NCBI GenBank assembly: GCA_022361195.1
Contig: JAKSBJ010000097.1
Location: 1-64,000 of the forward strand
Source of the DNA: Flavobacteriales bacterium
Lineage (GTDB): Bacteria > Bacteroidota > Bacteroidia > Flavobacteriales_D > Crocinitomicaceae
DNA length: 64,000 nucleotides
Direction: 5' to 3'
Positions 10,801-18,506 of this stretch are shown here, piece by piece; the stretch's first letter is position 1, and each line of letters begins with the position of its first letter. The notes below the pieces were generated by a model. That model did not search any database. It worked only from the letters and a program-made list of their open reading frames with translations, and was not told the DNA's origin. A program made the translations under genes and the position numbers.

Positions 10801-11270
10801 TTTATGCCAATCGAAAGGTGGGGTTATTGTCCGCAAATACTGAGTGGATTATTCAACCCAATTTTGTCAAGATTGAGAGCTACAACGAAAAGTTTTACAA
10901 GTGCATGATGGGACAAAACACCGGGTTCATTCTCTTTGACAAGGTAGGAAATCAATTAACTGACAAAGCTTATAAAGACATTAAGGGAATTGATAAGGAT
11001 GGATTAATTGTGACCTACAAAGGCTTTGACTATCTCTACTCTTCTTACCTGAATGAAGCTGTTTCCTTTCAGGACATTCTGCCCGTTTCCAGAAGGTATT
11101 ACATTCTAACAGAAAAGGAACACATTGGACTCTTTAACTTTGATGGTAAAGAAATAATTCCAAGTCGTTATCATAAAATTGAGACGGACAGAGGTGAATT
11201 CCAGGTGCGTTATTTCAACTCCTTCGGTTTTTATTCGGGAGAGGGGAAAAAAATATATGATCCTTTATGA
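7899..11270 (+). CDS. large exported WG-repeat protein, cassette 1
   Basis: The protein has 1123 residues with a signal peptide (MRYLLILIALLCLVTSSFGQ). The rest is built almost wholly of WG-type repeats, units of roughly 25-45 residues in which a small beta hairpin (NNKWGLV..NGE) leads to a strand and (I/L)P..YD.I. Clear copies include KNNKWGLVTKNGE, GKQGVWHLRKSE, NGKYGLLSSSGKE, KNGKWGVIDSSM, DGPWALVDTNLN, NRKKGLLSFEGD and EHIGLFNFDGKE, at least eleven in all. WG repeats are thought to form extended beta structures for binding; no enzymatic motif is seen. It starts one base after the ZU5-like lipoprotein stop. The arrangement is repeated at 55749-59659 with an 838-residue WG protein, so the two gene products probably form one complex. 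Confidence 0.85.
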   Translation: MRYLLILIALLCLVTSSFGQEKLLPVAKNNKWGLVTKNGETVLPTIYDFIEYDYLGKKFIYHLNDKKGIILANGKILSDAIYDDIQFHDSSWASYKLNGLWNVYENEKEWLSNDYLSVEHHYPDHFFLKKEEGYSIFHKKLKKHLTATYSELNVQENVIIGKTANGTYDLISTKDLSLLESELNSINIKSNFLICSKNERQFLFEAVKHDKLINEAISIQFVNSNIFYVQYPNEAGYYILSQNAHFVAPEFERISKLDFPYLFFIQGGKQGVWHLRKSEQLLPPEYEGINLSDGNFYLYNQGNYGIAALDGKVKIETKYASIDAYNSFFVVLQNGKYGLLSSSGKELEGCEYSDIRIYDNKIKCFTDETLTLINTSTSGQVIDKTIYDEYMSLSFDEPKLPRRKSTSVDFGGDSPAKSNRIAQSLGWFRPDLEKKVKDSIKIVKGNWGLKNDTDSILIRPKYKHIEASAKYGMTKAYYALKHLNSYTIKVKLTPINFTEDITGYYDTPFELIDHENGKKLNQKRFHAIDFNDFRNYSLARGMTKTPCLVDKTGEIIYENLSYHGEYQEDILVICKGGTPKTTKRKSIYNFSTRNFLNRCGLVALAESLTPSTYFSIENGSWYFIDKNGKQLNEEPFQYATPFTKNRSIVKKNGKWGVIDSSMTEIVPIEFGMIEQFKIWDGRTYKTYFEASNSVHKRYLYDRISGSIEEKKVKELKFFYKGRWWMQEVKDGPWALVDTNLNLISEFEYDFVYPFENDLAPVVKRGKRSLINMDGEIMLPFYKAKSIRDIGYDNFAIKQRSGVLVIKANGDTLIQAKNCREVLDNSEDFIVYKNRSKQIVLKSKTVPFKLPSKSTIISYSLKDKVLLIKRKNKTQLYSLSNQKVLLKNVVGAIELGEASILFEQNRKKGLLSFEGDTLIPAKYEDISPVKNGWTFAKEDRYFHIIDKDGKVLDSSEISRFKMMGDNYLVYANRKVGLLSANTEWIIQPNFVKIESYNEKFYKCMMGQNTGFILFDKVGNQLTDKAYKDIKGIDKDGLIVTYKGFDYLYSSYLNEAVSFQDILPVSRRYYILTEKEHIGLFNFDGKEIIPSRYHKIETDRGEFQVRYFNSFGFYSGEGKKIYDPL

Positions 11271-11292
11271 GAAACTTAATTCATTGATTCCT

Positions 11293-11304
11293 TACCTTTG
11301 GTAA
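11293..11304 (+). promoter_or_regulatory. candidate -7 box and inverted repeat upstream of the CpsB-like gene
   Basis: TACCTTTG at 11293-11300 matches TAnnTTTG exactly and lies within a small inverted repeat, TTACC-TTT-GGTAA (11292-11304), about 30 bases before the ATG. A clear -33 TTTG at the right distance is missing, so this is a weak prediction. Confidence 0.3.
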
Positions 11305-11333
11305 GCTACTTAACTTTAGTTTCTTTTAATTAA

Positions 11334-12080
11334 ATGGGCTTTTTTAGTAAACTATTTTCCAGTCGTCCGAAGTTAGAACCTTTGGATATGTCAATTTTGG
11401 GTACAGACTTACACTCTCACCTAATTCCAAATATTGATGACGGGGTAAAATCAGTTGAGGAGTCCATTGCCTTACTCAAGCGTTTTTCAGAAATGGGGTA
11501 TAAAAAGGTAATTACCACTCCGCATGTGATGAGTGATTTTTACCGCAATACACCCGAAACCATTTTAGGAGGATTAGAAGATGTCAAAAAGGCCATCAAA
11601 GAAGAGGGACTAAATATTGAAATTGAAGCTGCAGCCGAATACTATTTGGACTTTTATTTGGAAGAGCTCATTGCGGAAAAAAATCTTTTAACTTTTGGTG
11701 ACAAGCACTTACTTTTTGAACTATCATTTACCGCAGAGCCGCCTCGTATTAAAGAAGTAGCTTTTGAGCTAACCACAAGTGGCTATAAACCCATTTTAGC
11801 TCATGTTGAACGCTATCCATTCTACCACAATGAATGGAAGCAATTGGAGGATTATAAAAACCGTGGAATTCTTTTCCAGCTCAATATCAATTCGCTCTCT
11901 GGCCAATACGGGCCTCCCGTTAAGAAAATGGCAGAACAGTTAATTGATCGTGGATGGATTGATGTAGTAGGCTCAGATTGCCACCATATGGGTCACATGG
12001 AACTCTTAAATTCTTTAAGAACCAATCCTCACTTTCATAAAATTGCTGAAAAGCCAGACTTGCTAAACAAAACGCTCTGA
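11334..12080 (+). CDS. CpsB/YwqE-type protein-tyrosine phosphatase (PHP domain)
   Basis: The protein has 248 residues and is a metal-dependent PHP-family hydrolase. Metal-ligand motifs are visible: DLHSHLIPNIDDG near residue 27, TTPHVMSDFY, AAEYYLD, LAHVERYPFY and VGSDCHHMGH near residue 216. This set matches the tyrosine phosphatases CpsB, CapC and YwqE, which dephosphorylate the bacterial tyrosine kinases that control capsule and exopolysaccharide chain length. There is no signal peptide, so it is cytoplasmic. The sugar-nucleotide genes at the left edge of the window fit a polysaccharide role, although unrelated genes lie between. It is convergent with the GNAT gene, separated by one base. 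Confidence 0.88.
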   Translation: MGFFSKLFSSRPKLEPLDMSILGTDLHSHLIPNIDDGVKSVEESIALLKRFSEMGYKKVITTPHVMSDFYRNTPETILGGLEDVKKAIKEEGLNIEIEAAAEYYLDFYLEELIAEKNLLTFGDKHLLFELSFTAEPPRIKEVAFELTTSGYKPILAHVERYPFYHNEWKQLEDYKNRGILFQLNINSLSGQYGPPVKKMAEQLIDRGWIDVVGSDCHHMGHMELLNSLRTNPHFHKIAEKPDLLNKTL

Positions 12081-12081
12081 T

Positions 12082-12489
12082 TTAAGCGAGCTTTTTAGAG
12101 TAACGATGTGGGTGCTTTGTCGATTTTTCAAATCCGAGACTTAGCAAATAATTTTTGTGTGCTTCATCATCCGTCAAGCTAACCATCTTCTCAAAGCCTT
12201 CTGATTTAAACTGTGCTTCTTTTTGACTAAAAAACTCTTTTCCAATTCCTAAATCTCTATAAATAGGAATTAGGTAATCAATTTCAATGTGCGCTTCAAG
12301 ACCTTTTGGAATGTACAAAAACACACCAGCCATAACATCTTCTACCTCCAGTTTATACACAACGCATAAACCTGATTCTTCTAAATCAAAATGGGTAAAA
12401 AATTGCTCAATGTCCGATTGCCATTCGTTAAAAAAAGTTTGAAATTCAGGATCATAAATATCTTTCAGTTCTGTTATTCTAATATCCAT
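12082..12489 (-). CDS. GNAT family N-acetyltransferase
   Basis: The protein has 135 residues, short for the family, but the core is there. Strands and helices of the GNAT fold lead to an acetyl-CoA binding segment, YRDLGIGKEFFSQKEAQF (about residues 77-94), and a C-terminal NYLLSLGFEKS strand typical of the final motif. The acceptor cannot be predicted. It lies 29 bases downstream of the unknown exported protein at 12519 and may be the last gene of that small operon. Confidence 0.75.
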   Translation of the reverse strand: MDIRITELKDIYDPEFQTFFNEWQSDIEQFFTHFDLEESGLCVVYKLEVEDVMAGVFLYIPKGLEAHIEIDYLIPIYRDLGIGKEFFSQKEAQFKSEGFEKMVSLTDDEAHKNYLLSLGFEKSTKHPHRYSKKLA

Positions 12490-12518
12490 TACTGATGATA
12501 CGTTTTGGGTTTGGGTTA

Positions 12519-13343
12519 TTAATTTCTTTCCTCTGTCTTAGCTTCGTCTATTTGAAGGTTAAAAGAGCTCGATTCAAATTCAACTAGCTCACTTATTAGG
12601 AAAGTTTCGTTCCAGTGTACCAACATATTGGCAAACTGCATATCTACAATTTTTCCGGGGATTCTAAACTCAGCCCCAATTTTAGTCTTTTTACCTGGCC
12701 AAAGTATTTTATAGTCTGCTGCTTTGCCTTCTATTGGCCAAGTGTCTTCATTACCCTCTGCAGTACAGTTTATTTTACTTCGATTAAACAAGAGTGGATG
12801 ATCTCCTTTATTTTCAATTTGAAATTTGCATTGGGTGTATTGTGTTTTCTTTACCAAACTCACCAATTGCACATGGATTTTATCCTGAATGATTTCCTTC
12901 TTGGTATCAGGAAGTGGGTAGTCTTCCATTTCCACAATTTTCCCTTCTACTGGCAATCGATTCATTCCTCCAAATTCAACATCAACTACTCTTGCAGGTA
13001 AGCCTGCCATTTCGGTTGATTTTAATGCAGCTTTCTTTTTACCATGAGGTTTTACAACAATGTATTTTGCCTTTAGTTTTTGCGATTTTCCCTCAACCGT
13101 GTAAACCACCTTTGAACGATCTAATATCAAAAAGTCCGATGTTTTGTTAATGATTTCTGCTCTAATCAAACAAAACCCTTCCTGACTATGCGGATCACTG
13201 AAATTCACTTCATAATCATCCGTTATAATGGACTCTGGAACTTGGTAAAAAATAGCCTTAGGCTCTTTTGCCGCCTTTTTGTAGAAAAAAGACATAAGCA
13301 AAAAGGCTGAAAAGAAAGCGACAAGTATTCCTTTTATCTTCAT
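12519..13343 (-). CDS. membrane-anchored or exported protein of unknown function
   Basis: The protein has 274 residues with an N-terminal hydrophobic segment (residues 4-21, GILVAFFSAFLLMSFFY) acting as signal or anchor. The rest is beta-rich and appears to hold two related halves: FCLIRAEIINKTSDFLILDRSKVVYTVEG near residue 57 and TQCKFQIENKGDHPLLFNRSKINCTAEG near residue 175. Both share the pattern of an Ig-like strand pair around N(K)..D.(L)(I/L)..RSK. This points to an internal duplication of one beta-sandwich domain. No family is recognised. It follows the hemerythrin-like gene by 2 bases. Confidence 0.7.
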   Translation of the reverse strand: MKIKGILVAFFSAFLLMSFFYKKAAKEPKAIFYQVPESIITDDYEVNFSDPHSQEGFCLIRAEIINKTSDFLILDRSKVVYTVEGKSQKLKAKYIVVKPHGKKKAALKSTEMAGLPARVVDVEFGGMNRLPVEGKIVEMEDYPLPDTKKEIIQDKIHVQLVSLVKKTQYTQCKFQIENKGDHPLLFNRSKINCTAEGNEDTWPIEGKAADYKILWPGKKTKIGAEFRIPGKIVDMQFANMLVHWNETFLISELVEFESSSFNLQIDEAKTEERN

Positions 13344-13345
13344 TA

Positions 13346-13984
13346 TTAAGCTTCTTCAGGATAGCGACTATTGACGTAATCCAGGGTTTTTAATACAAAA
13401 ATCTCATCCTCAATCAGGTTATGAACTTCCAAATCTTTTCGTAAAGAATTTAAAGCTTTAAATAGTCCCTGAAGTGTAGGGTTGGCTTTTAGATTCTGAT
13501 CCTTCTCCTCAATTTCCTGATAAAGGCTATCCAAGTGTGAAATGATCTCGTCATTATGCGTGTGCAAGAAGTGGTTAAAGAAGAAATCACGATTTCCTTT
13601 GTCATACTGACCATTTAAAATGTCCTGTACAAACTTTAAGATGATCTGCTCTTCTACCTCTATATGCTCATATAACTCAGCCTTGTAATCTTTTACAAAA
13701 TCGTGAATCTTTTCACTTAATGGATTTTCTCTTCCTAATTCACTTTCTAACTGCTGAGATAAAGTTTCTATCTCCGGCAAACAACTTCCAATGTAATAAG
13801 CATGGCTGGCTTTCAGATACGCATGAATATCTTCCAAACCAAAAGGCTGAAACAATTCCACTTTAAATTGCGACGCATCCTGATACAATTGAAGCAACAC
13901 CTCAATAAAACCATCAGAAACCTGATAATTTCCTTTAAAGCGCGAAGAAATTCGTTCTGCCGTTATCGCTCTGCCATCTTCCAT
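13346..13984 (-). CDS. hemerythrin-like HHE protein, related to RIC/YtfE di-iron proteins
   Basis: The protein has 212 residues and is all helical. Putative di-iron ligands are spaced as in hemerythrin HHE domains: His61 (SHAYYIG), His107 and Glu111 (HIEVE), His143 or His150 (HTHNDEIISH), and His188 and Glu192 (HNLIE). RIC/YtfE-type proteins help repair iron-sulfur clusters after nitric oxide or oxidative damage. The N-terminal 50 residues are not a clear ScdA_N domain, so the exact subfamily is uncertain. It is the first gene of a probable three-gene operon with 12519 and 12082. It lies 16 bases downstream of yqeY. Confidence 0.7.
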   Translation of the reverse strand: MEDGRAITAERISSRFKGNYQVSDGFIEVLLQLYQDASQFKVELFQPFGLEDIHAYLKASHAYYIGSCLPEIETLSQQLESELGRENPLSEKIHDFVKDYKAELYEHIEVEEQIILKFVQDILNGQYDKGNRDFFFNHFLHTHNDEIISHLDSLYQEIEEKDQNLKANPTLQGLFKALNSLRKDLEVHNLIEDEIFVLKTLDYVNSRYPEEA

Positions 13985-14000
13985 TTGCCGAATGATTTAA

Positions 14001-14450
14001 TTATTTATTTAATTCTTCTTTTACAATTTGAGAAATGACTTTACCATCTGCCTTTCCGTTCAATTGTCCCATAATTGGCCCCATAACTTTCCCCATATCC
14101 TGAGGTCCGGAAGCACCAACGGCAGCAATTTTTTCCTGAACAACCTTACGAATTTCATCCTCTCCCATCATCTCAGGCATATATGCCGAAATAATCTCAG
14201 CCTGGAATTTTTCATCCTTCGCCAAGTCTTCACGTCCTTGTTCAATGTAAAGGTTATAAGTATCCATTCGCTGTTTATACAACTTCAAGACAATCTTATT
14301 TTCAGCCTCTTCACTAATATCTCCTCCACCTCCACTGGTAGCTTCTAAAAGTAATTTAGATTTAATGTCTCTTAGAGCAGCCAATTTCTCTTGTTCTCTG
14401 GCTTTCATGGCCGCTTTTATGTCGTTGTTTATTCTCTCAGTCAAACTCAT
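14001..14450 (-). CDS. GatB/YqeY domain protein
   Basis: The protein has 149 residues of the YqeY type, a small helical protein homologous to the tail of the amidotransferase subunit GatB. The N-terminus MSLTERINNDIKAAMKAREQEKLAALRDIKS and the C-terminal MGKVMGPIMGQLNGKADGKVISQIVKEEL are highly characteristic. The ATG at 14450 is used rather than an in-frame TTG three codons upstream. Its role is not firmly known; a link to tRNA or translation is inferred from the GatB homology. In Bacteroidota it often follows ftsZ, as here, but a terminator separates them. Confidence 0.9.
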   Translation of the reverse strand: MSLTERINNDIKAAMKAREQEKLAALRDIKSKLLLEATSGGGGDISEEAENKIVLKLYKQRMDTYNLYIEQGREDLAKDEKFQAEIISAYMPEMMGEDEIRKVVQEKIAAVGASGPQDMGKVMGPIMGQLNGKADGKVISQIVKEELNK

Positions 14451-14570
14451 AACTACCAAATTTAGAAATAAAAGTTATCTAAACGTTCCACTTTTTCATC
14501 TATTCAACAAACAAGGGGTAATTTGCCATGATTTTTTTAAAATTTATTTCTAAAATGGTATCTATCCAAA

Positions 14571-14606
14571 CGAAAAACGCCCCCCTGATAATCATATCTG
14601 GGAGGC
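14571..14606 (-). terminator. Rho-independent terminator after ftsZ
   Basis: Read on the minus strand, a stem GCCTCCC-A-GATA / TATC-A-GGGGGGC with loop TGAT is followed by GTTTTTCG. It starts 32 bases beyond the ftsZ stop codon and closes the dcw operon. Confidence 0.85.
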
Positions 14607-14637
14607 ATTTATTCTGACTCAAATAAATCGTTATAGC

Positions 14638-16290
14638 TTAATCTACATTGTCATGTAGAAAAGAATTGTTTTCTCTTAAACCGGCTTTTTTAACACCGTT
14701 TTCTTCTTCTTCAGAAAGCGTAAACTTGCTCATTTTTTCCTCAGATGAATGAGGCACATCGTTAATGTTGATGTTTTTACGTTTATAAGCAGGCTCTTGC
14801 TCCAATTCTGAAAGACCGTTAGAAGACTTTAATTTAGAAGTGAAGTTTTGGATACGCTCCATTCTTTCCTGAGCTTTTACTTGTTGCTCTTCTTGTGAAA
14901 GAACTTGTTTTGGTGTAGCCTGATCCATTTCCACCTTTTCCTCTAAATCATCCGTTAGGTAATGTCTTACCACTTCCTCTTTTTTAGGCTCCTCTGTTGT
15001 TTCAGCAATCGGAGTTTCTTCTTGTTCAGAAGTAGTTTCGGATGTAAAGTTCCAGTTAATTTCAGCTTGTTTTTCTTCTGCTGGCTCTTCGGTTACTTTC
15101 AAAAATGGCTCACTCTCCTTTTCAGTTGCTTCTTCTTTGTTAGCATCTGCTGCTTTTTCATCAACTGGTGACCAACTGTTAGTTGTTGGAGTTTGAGTAG
15201 GTGATGCTAAAGGCTCCTGGATAGGTTGTGAAAGAACTGTTTGAACGTTTTCAGTATTCAAATCAACTACTTTTCTTTCCGGCTCTTTTTCAAAACCATG
15301 AATTGGAGAAGTATGGAATCCTGTAGCGATCAATGTTACACAAATTCCCGATCCTAATGTTTCATCAAAACCGTGTCCCCAAATCACATCTGCAGTAGCT
15401 CCAGCTTCGTCCTGGATGTAATCTGTGATATCACCAATTTCATCCATCAAAATCTCTTCAGAACCATATGTAATGTACAACAATACATACTTGGCTCCTT
15501 CAATATCATTATCGTTAAGTAATGGCGAGTTCAATGAGCGTTTTACAGCTTCAATCGCTCTACTTTCACCCTCGGCAGTAGCAGATCCCATAATGGCCAC
15601 ACCACTATCTTTCATTACAGTACTTACATCATTGAAGTCAACATTCACCAAACCGGTTACTGAAATAACCTCGGCAATACCTTTAGCAGCAGTTGTCAAT
15701 ACATCATCTGCCTGTGCAAAAGCATTTCCAAGTGAAAGATTTCCGAACATCTCTCTCAATCTATCATTATTGATAATCAAAAGCGTGTCCACATTCTTTC
15801 TCATTTCTTCCAAACCAGCTTCGGCCTGCATTTTTCTTTTACGACCTTCAAAAGTGAAAGGAACGGTAACGATACCCACCGTCAAAATTCCCATATCCTT
15901 CGCAACTTTAGCAATAACAGGTGCGGCACCAGTTCCGGTTCCACCACCCATTCCGGCCGTGATGAAGACCATTTTGGTATTATTTTCCAAAATAGTTCTT
16001 ACATCATCAATGTTCTCAATGGCAGCATTTTTTCCGATTTCTGGAATTGCACCAGCACCTCTTCCTTCGGTTAAGCTTGAACCTAACTGAATTTTAACGG
16101 GTACCGGACTAATATCCAAAGCCTGTTGGTCTGTGTTACAAACCACAAAATCGACTCCCTTGATGCCTTGATTATACATATGATTGACGGCATTTCCTCC
16201 TCCGCCTCCAACACCAATCACTTTAATGATTGAGCTTTGCTCTTTTGGCATATCAAATTCCATAATCGTTGTTTTTTGATTCGGCTGCAT
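14638..16290 (-). CDS. ftsZ: cell division protein FtsZ
   Basis: This is the tubulin-like GTPase that forms the Z ring at midcell. The N-terminal GTPase domain has VIGVGGGGGNAVNHM, the tubulin signature GMGGGTGTGAAPV and NNDRLREMFG. At 550 residues it is much longer than E. coli FtsZ (383) because of a roughly 200-residue Glu/Pro/Thr-rich linker after residue 330 (many EEP, TEE and EKE stretches). It ends with NSFLHDNVD, the usual Bacteroidota-type C-terminal peptide that binds FtsA and other partners. Starts at 16290 (ATG), 16263 (ATG) and 16293 (GTG) are all possible; 16290 gives the short extension before EFDMPKEQSS seen in relatives. It is the last gene of the dcw cluster, downstream of ftsA. 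Confidence 0.97.
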   Translation of the reverse strand: MQPNQKTTIMEFDMPKEQSSIIKVIGVGGGGGNAVNHMYNQGIKGVDFVVCNTDQQALDISPVPVKIQLGSSLTEGRGAGAIPEIGKNAAIENIDDVRTILENNTKMVFITAGMGGGTGTGAAPVIAKVAKDMGILTVGIVTVPFTFEGRKRKMQAEAGLEEMRKNVDTLLIINNDRLREMFGNLSLGNAFAQADDVLTTAAKGIAEVISVTGLVNVDFNDVSTVMKDSGVAIMGSATAEGESRAIEAVKRSLNSPLLNDNDIEGAKYVLLYITYGSEEILMDEIGDITDYIQDEAGATADVIWGHGFDETLGSGICVTLIATGFHTSPIHGFEKEPERKVVDLNTENVQTVLSQPIQEPLASPTQTPTTNSWSPVDEKAADANKEEATEKESEPFLKVTEEPAEEKQAEINWNFTSETTSEQEETPIAETTEEPKKEEVVRHYLTDDLEEKVEMDQATPKQVLSQEEQQVKAQERMERIQNFTSKLKSSNGLSELEQEPAYKRKNININDVPHSSEEKMSKFTLSEEEENGVKKAGLRENNSFLHDNVD

Positions 16291-16343
16291 CACCGAATCG
16301 GTTTGCTGTATTAATTCTTTTTAGTTTTTTAAACGAAGAAGCA

Positions 16344-17630
16344 TTAATCCTCTTCTTCAAACCAGGTTCTACTTCGAGTTAAAATCTTCTCAAAGAAGCT
16401 TCCTTTGGTTTTGGTTGAGTGGTTTTTAGCTGCCGTAGCATTGCTACTCGACGTATTTGCTTCCGAATTACGGTAAGCATCCTGAAAACCTTTAATCACC
16501 AATCCAATACCCGTTGAGTACATTGGAGAAGTAATATTTTCAACCATTGTTGTTGAAGCAAGGTGCTCATTAGGATATCCAATTCGGCTATCCATTCCGG
16601 TCACATATTCAAACAACTGCGTAATGTGTTTCAGTTGTGATCCACCACCTGTTACAACAATTCCTCCTATAAGCTTTTTCTCAAAACCTGAGTTCTTAAT
16701 TTCGTAATAAACATGCTCGATAATCTCCTCCATTCTAGCTTGAATGATTGAAGCCAGATTACGAACAGAAATTTCTTTTGGCTCACGACCTCTCAAGCCA
16801 GGAATACAAACGATCTCATTTTCCTGGCACTCACTTGCCAATGCCGAACCGAATTTCACTTTCAACAATTCAGCCTGACGCTTCATGATCGTACATCCTT
16901 CTTTGATGTCCTCAGAAATGATGTTACCACCAAAAGGAATCACCGCTGTATGGCGAATAATTCCATCCTGGAAAATGGCTACATCTGTAGTTCCTCCACC
17001 TATATCCACCAACACAACTCCTGCTTCTTTTTCCTCTTCGCTCAAAACAGATTCCGATGAAGCCAATGGCTCTAAAATCATCTCATCTACTTCTAAGCCT
17101 GCTTTATCAACACACTTCTTAATATTTTTGGCTGCTGCAATTTGTCCGGTAATGATGTGGAAATTTGCCTCCAAACGAATTCCAGACATTCCAATAGGAT
17201 CTTTAATCCCTTGCTCTGCATCAACAATATACTCCTGAGGCAATACGTGAATAATTTCCTCTCCAGGACGCATGACCAATTTGTACATATCCTCAATCAA
17301 ATTGTCAATGTCCAACTGAGAAATCTCAACGTCTAAATCATCACGCATTAGCATTCCGCGGTGTTGCAAACTATTGATATGCTGTCCAGCAATTCCAACG
17401 TTCACTACACGAATAGACAATTCACCTTCTACTCGCTCTTCAGCTTCCTCAATCGCTTTTTTAATGGATTGAACGGTTTTTTCAATGTTAGAAACCACAC
17501 CTCGAGTAACTCCAACACTCTCCGATTTACCCATGGACAAAATTTCAATTTTCCCATGTTCGGTTTTTCGGCCGACGATGCAAGCAATTTTGGTTGTTCC
17601 AATATCTAATCCTACAACAATTTCAGACAT
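16344..17630 (-). CDS. ftsA: cell division protein FtsA
   Basis: The protein has 428 residues and is an actin-like ATPase that tethers FtsZ to the membrane. It opens with the phosphate-1 motif GLDIGTTKIACIVGRK. It has the 1C-domain SHS2 region, the phosphate-2 motif VDIGGGTTDVAIF and the adenosine motif GGIVVTGGGSQLKHI. The C-terminus ends in a short amphipathic segment rich in aromatic residues (SFFEKILTRSRTWFEEED), which fits a membrane-targeting helix. It lies between ftsQ and ftsZ in the normal dcw order. Confidence 0.97.
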   Translation of the reverse strand: MSEIVVGLDIGTTKIACIVGRKTEHGKIEILSMGKSESVGVTRGVVSNIEKTVQSIKKAIEEAEERVEGELSIRVVNVGIAGQHINSLQHRGMLMRDDLDVEISQLDIDNLIEDMYKLVMRPGEEIIHVLPQEYIVDAEQGIKDPIGMSGIRLEANFHIITGQIAAAKNIKKCVDKAGLEVDEMILEPLASSESVLSEEEKEAGVVLVDIGGGTTDVAIFQDGIIRHTAVIPFGGNIISEDIKEGCTIMKRQAELLKVKFGSALASECQENEIVCIPGLRGREPKEISVRNLASIIQARMEEIIEHVYYEIKNSGFEKKLIGGIVVTGGGSQLKHITQLFEYVTGMDSRIGYPNEHLASTTMVENITSPMYSTGIGLVIKGFQDAYRNSEANTSSSNATAAKNHSTKTKGSFFEKILTRSRTWFEEED

Positions 17631-17717
17631 ATCTTATTTAGATTAAAGATTTAAGATCGCTTCGTTCAAAGATTTTAGTTAACCTTTGATCTTTTGTCTT
17701 TCATCTATTCTTAACTT

Positions 17718-18506
17718 CTAATTTCGTTTTGAGCACACTACCTGGCTCTTGTACATAATGTTTATTGTATCGTAATTTTCCCATCCGGCGCGGCTAATTC
17801 CCTCCTGATAGAAATATTCCAGTTTTTTAAACTTTCCAGCAACATAATTGGCGTCACCAAATAAAATCCGTTGATCTCCTACCCGAGGAATTAATTCAAA
17901 CTCATTGTAACCGTTAATGTGAATTTGGGTAATTTGAGCCGAAAGGAATTCATCAGAACAAACATAAGATGTAATATCATACAGATCATCCAAGATTTCA
18001 ATAGTTTTCAAACTATCATTGTTGATTATGTTATCAACGTTCTTTGTATAATCCGTCTCATTGATATTCCCCGTAACGGTAATTACATAAGCTGTATAAT
18101 TTGGTGACCAAGGCATCAAAGTCCCGTCTTTGTCCAGATAGCAAGTGCTTCCGTCAATGTTAAATATTCTCGCGATGGGTTGTCTGAGTACCAGATCAAT
18201 AGACCATTTTCCGCTGATATATGAAAAAACTTCCACCTCTTTCACCTCTGGCATTTCGGTAATAAATTGTTCAATTTCAGCCAAATCCATCTCTTCGTAC
18301 ACTTTATCTTCTCCAATCATGTTTCTCAAAACCAATCGATTTTCGACTTCCTCTTCGGTTAGGAAAAGCATATCCTTTGACACCTCAATATTAATATCAG
18401 GCATACCTACCACCTTTTCATTTTGTGAAGAATTCACAAAACTGGAGCTGATTAAGACTGCCATTACAAAGCAGAACCAAAACAGATATTTCACCCAGGG
18501 TTTCAT
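17718..18506 (-). CDS. ftsQ: cell division protein FtsQ
   Basis: The protein has 262 residues. It has a short cytoplasmic tail, one N-terminal membrane segment (residues 5-25, VKYLFWFCFVMAVLISSSFV) and a periplasmic region with a POTRA-like part and the FtsQ beta domain (VEVFSYISGKWSIDLVLRQPIARIF; CYLDKDGTLMPW). FtsQ links early and late divisome parts through FtsB and FtsL. Its sequence is poorly conserved, and the assignment rests on length, topology, RQPIARIF/DKDGTLMP and the position between murC and ftsA. Its ATG directly abuts the murC stop. Confidence 0.92.
   Translation of the reverse strand: MKPWVKYLFWFCFVMAVLISSSFVNSSQNEKVVGMPDINIEVSKDMLFLTEEEVENRLVLRNMIGEDKVYEEMDLAEIEQFITEMPEVKEVEVFSYISGKWSIDLVLRQPIARIFNIDGSTCYLDKDGTLMPWSPNYTAYVITVTGNINETDYTKNVDNIINNDSLKTIEILDDLYDITSYVCSDEFLSAQITQIHINGYNEFELIPRVGDQRILFGDANYVAGKFKKLEYFYQEGISRAGWENYDTINIMYKSQVVCSKRN

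Noticed and set aside
12615..13001. 128-residue plus-strand ORF
   Set aside because: Antisense to the exported protein at 12519-13343, with a composition dominated by Phe, Ser and His and no domain.
15425..16090. 221-residue ORF on the plus strand inside ftsZ
   Set aside because: It lies wholly antisense to the conserved FtsZ core, and its Ser/Pro-rich composition is what the complement of this codon usage gives.
17666..17689. TCAAAG...CTTTGA inverted repeat between ftsA and ftsQ
   Set aside because: Only six base pairs with a 12-base loop and no T-run; too weak to call a terminator or operator.
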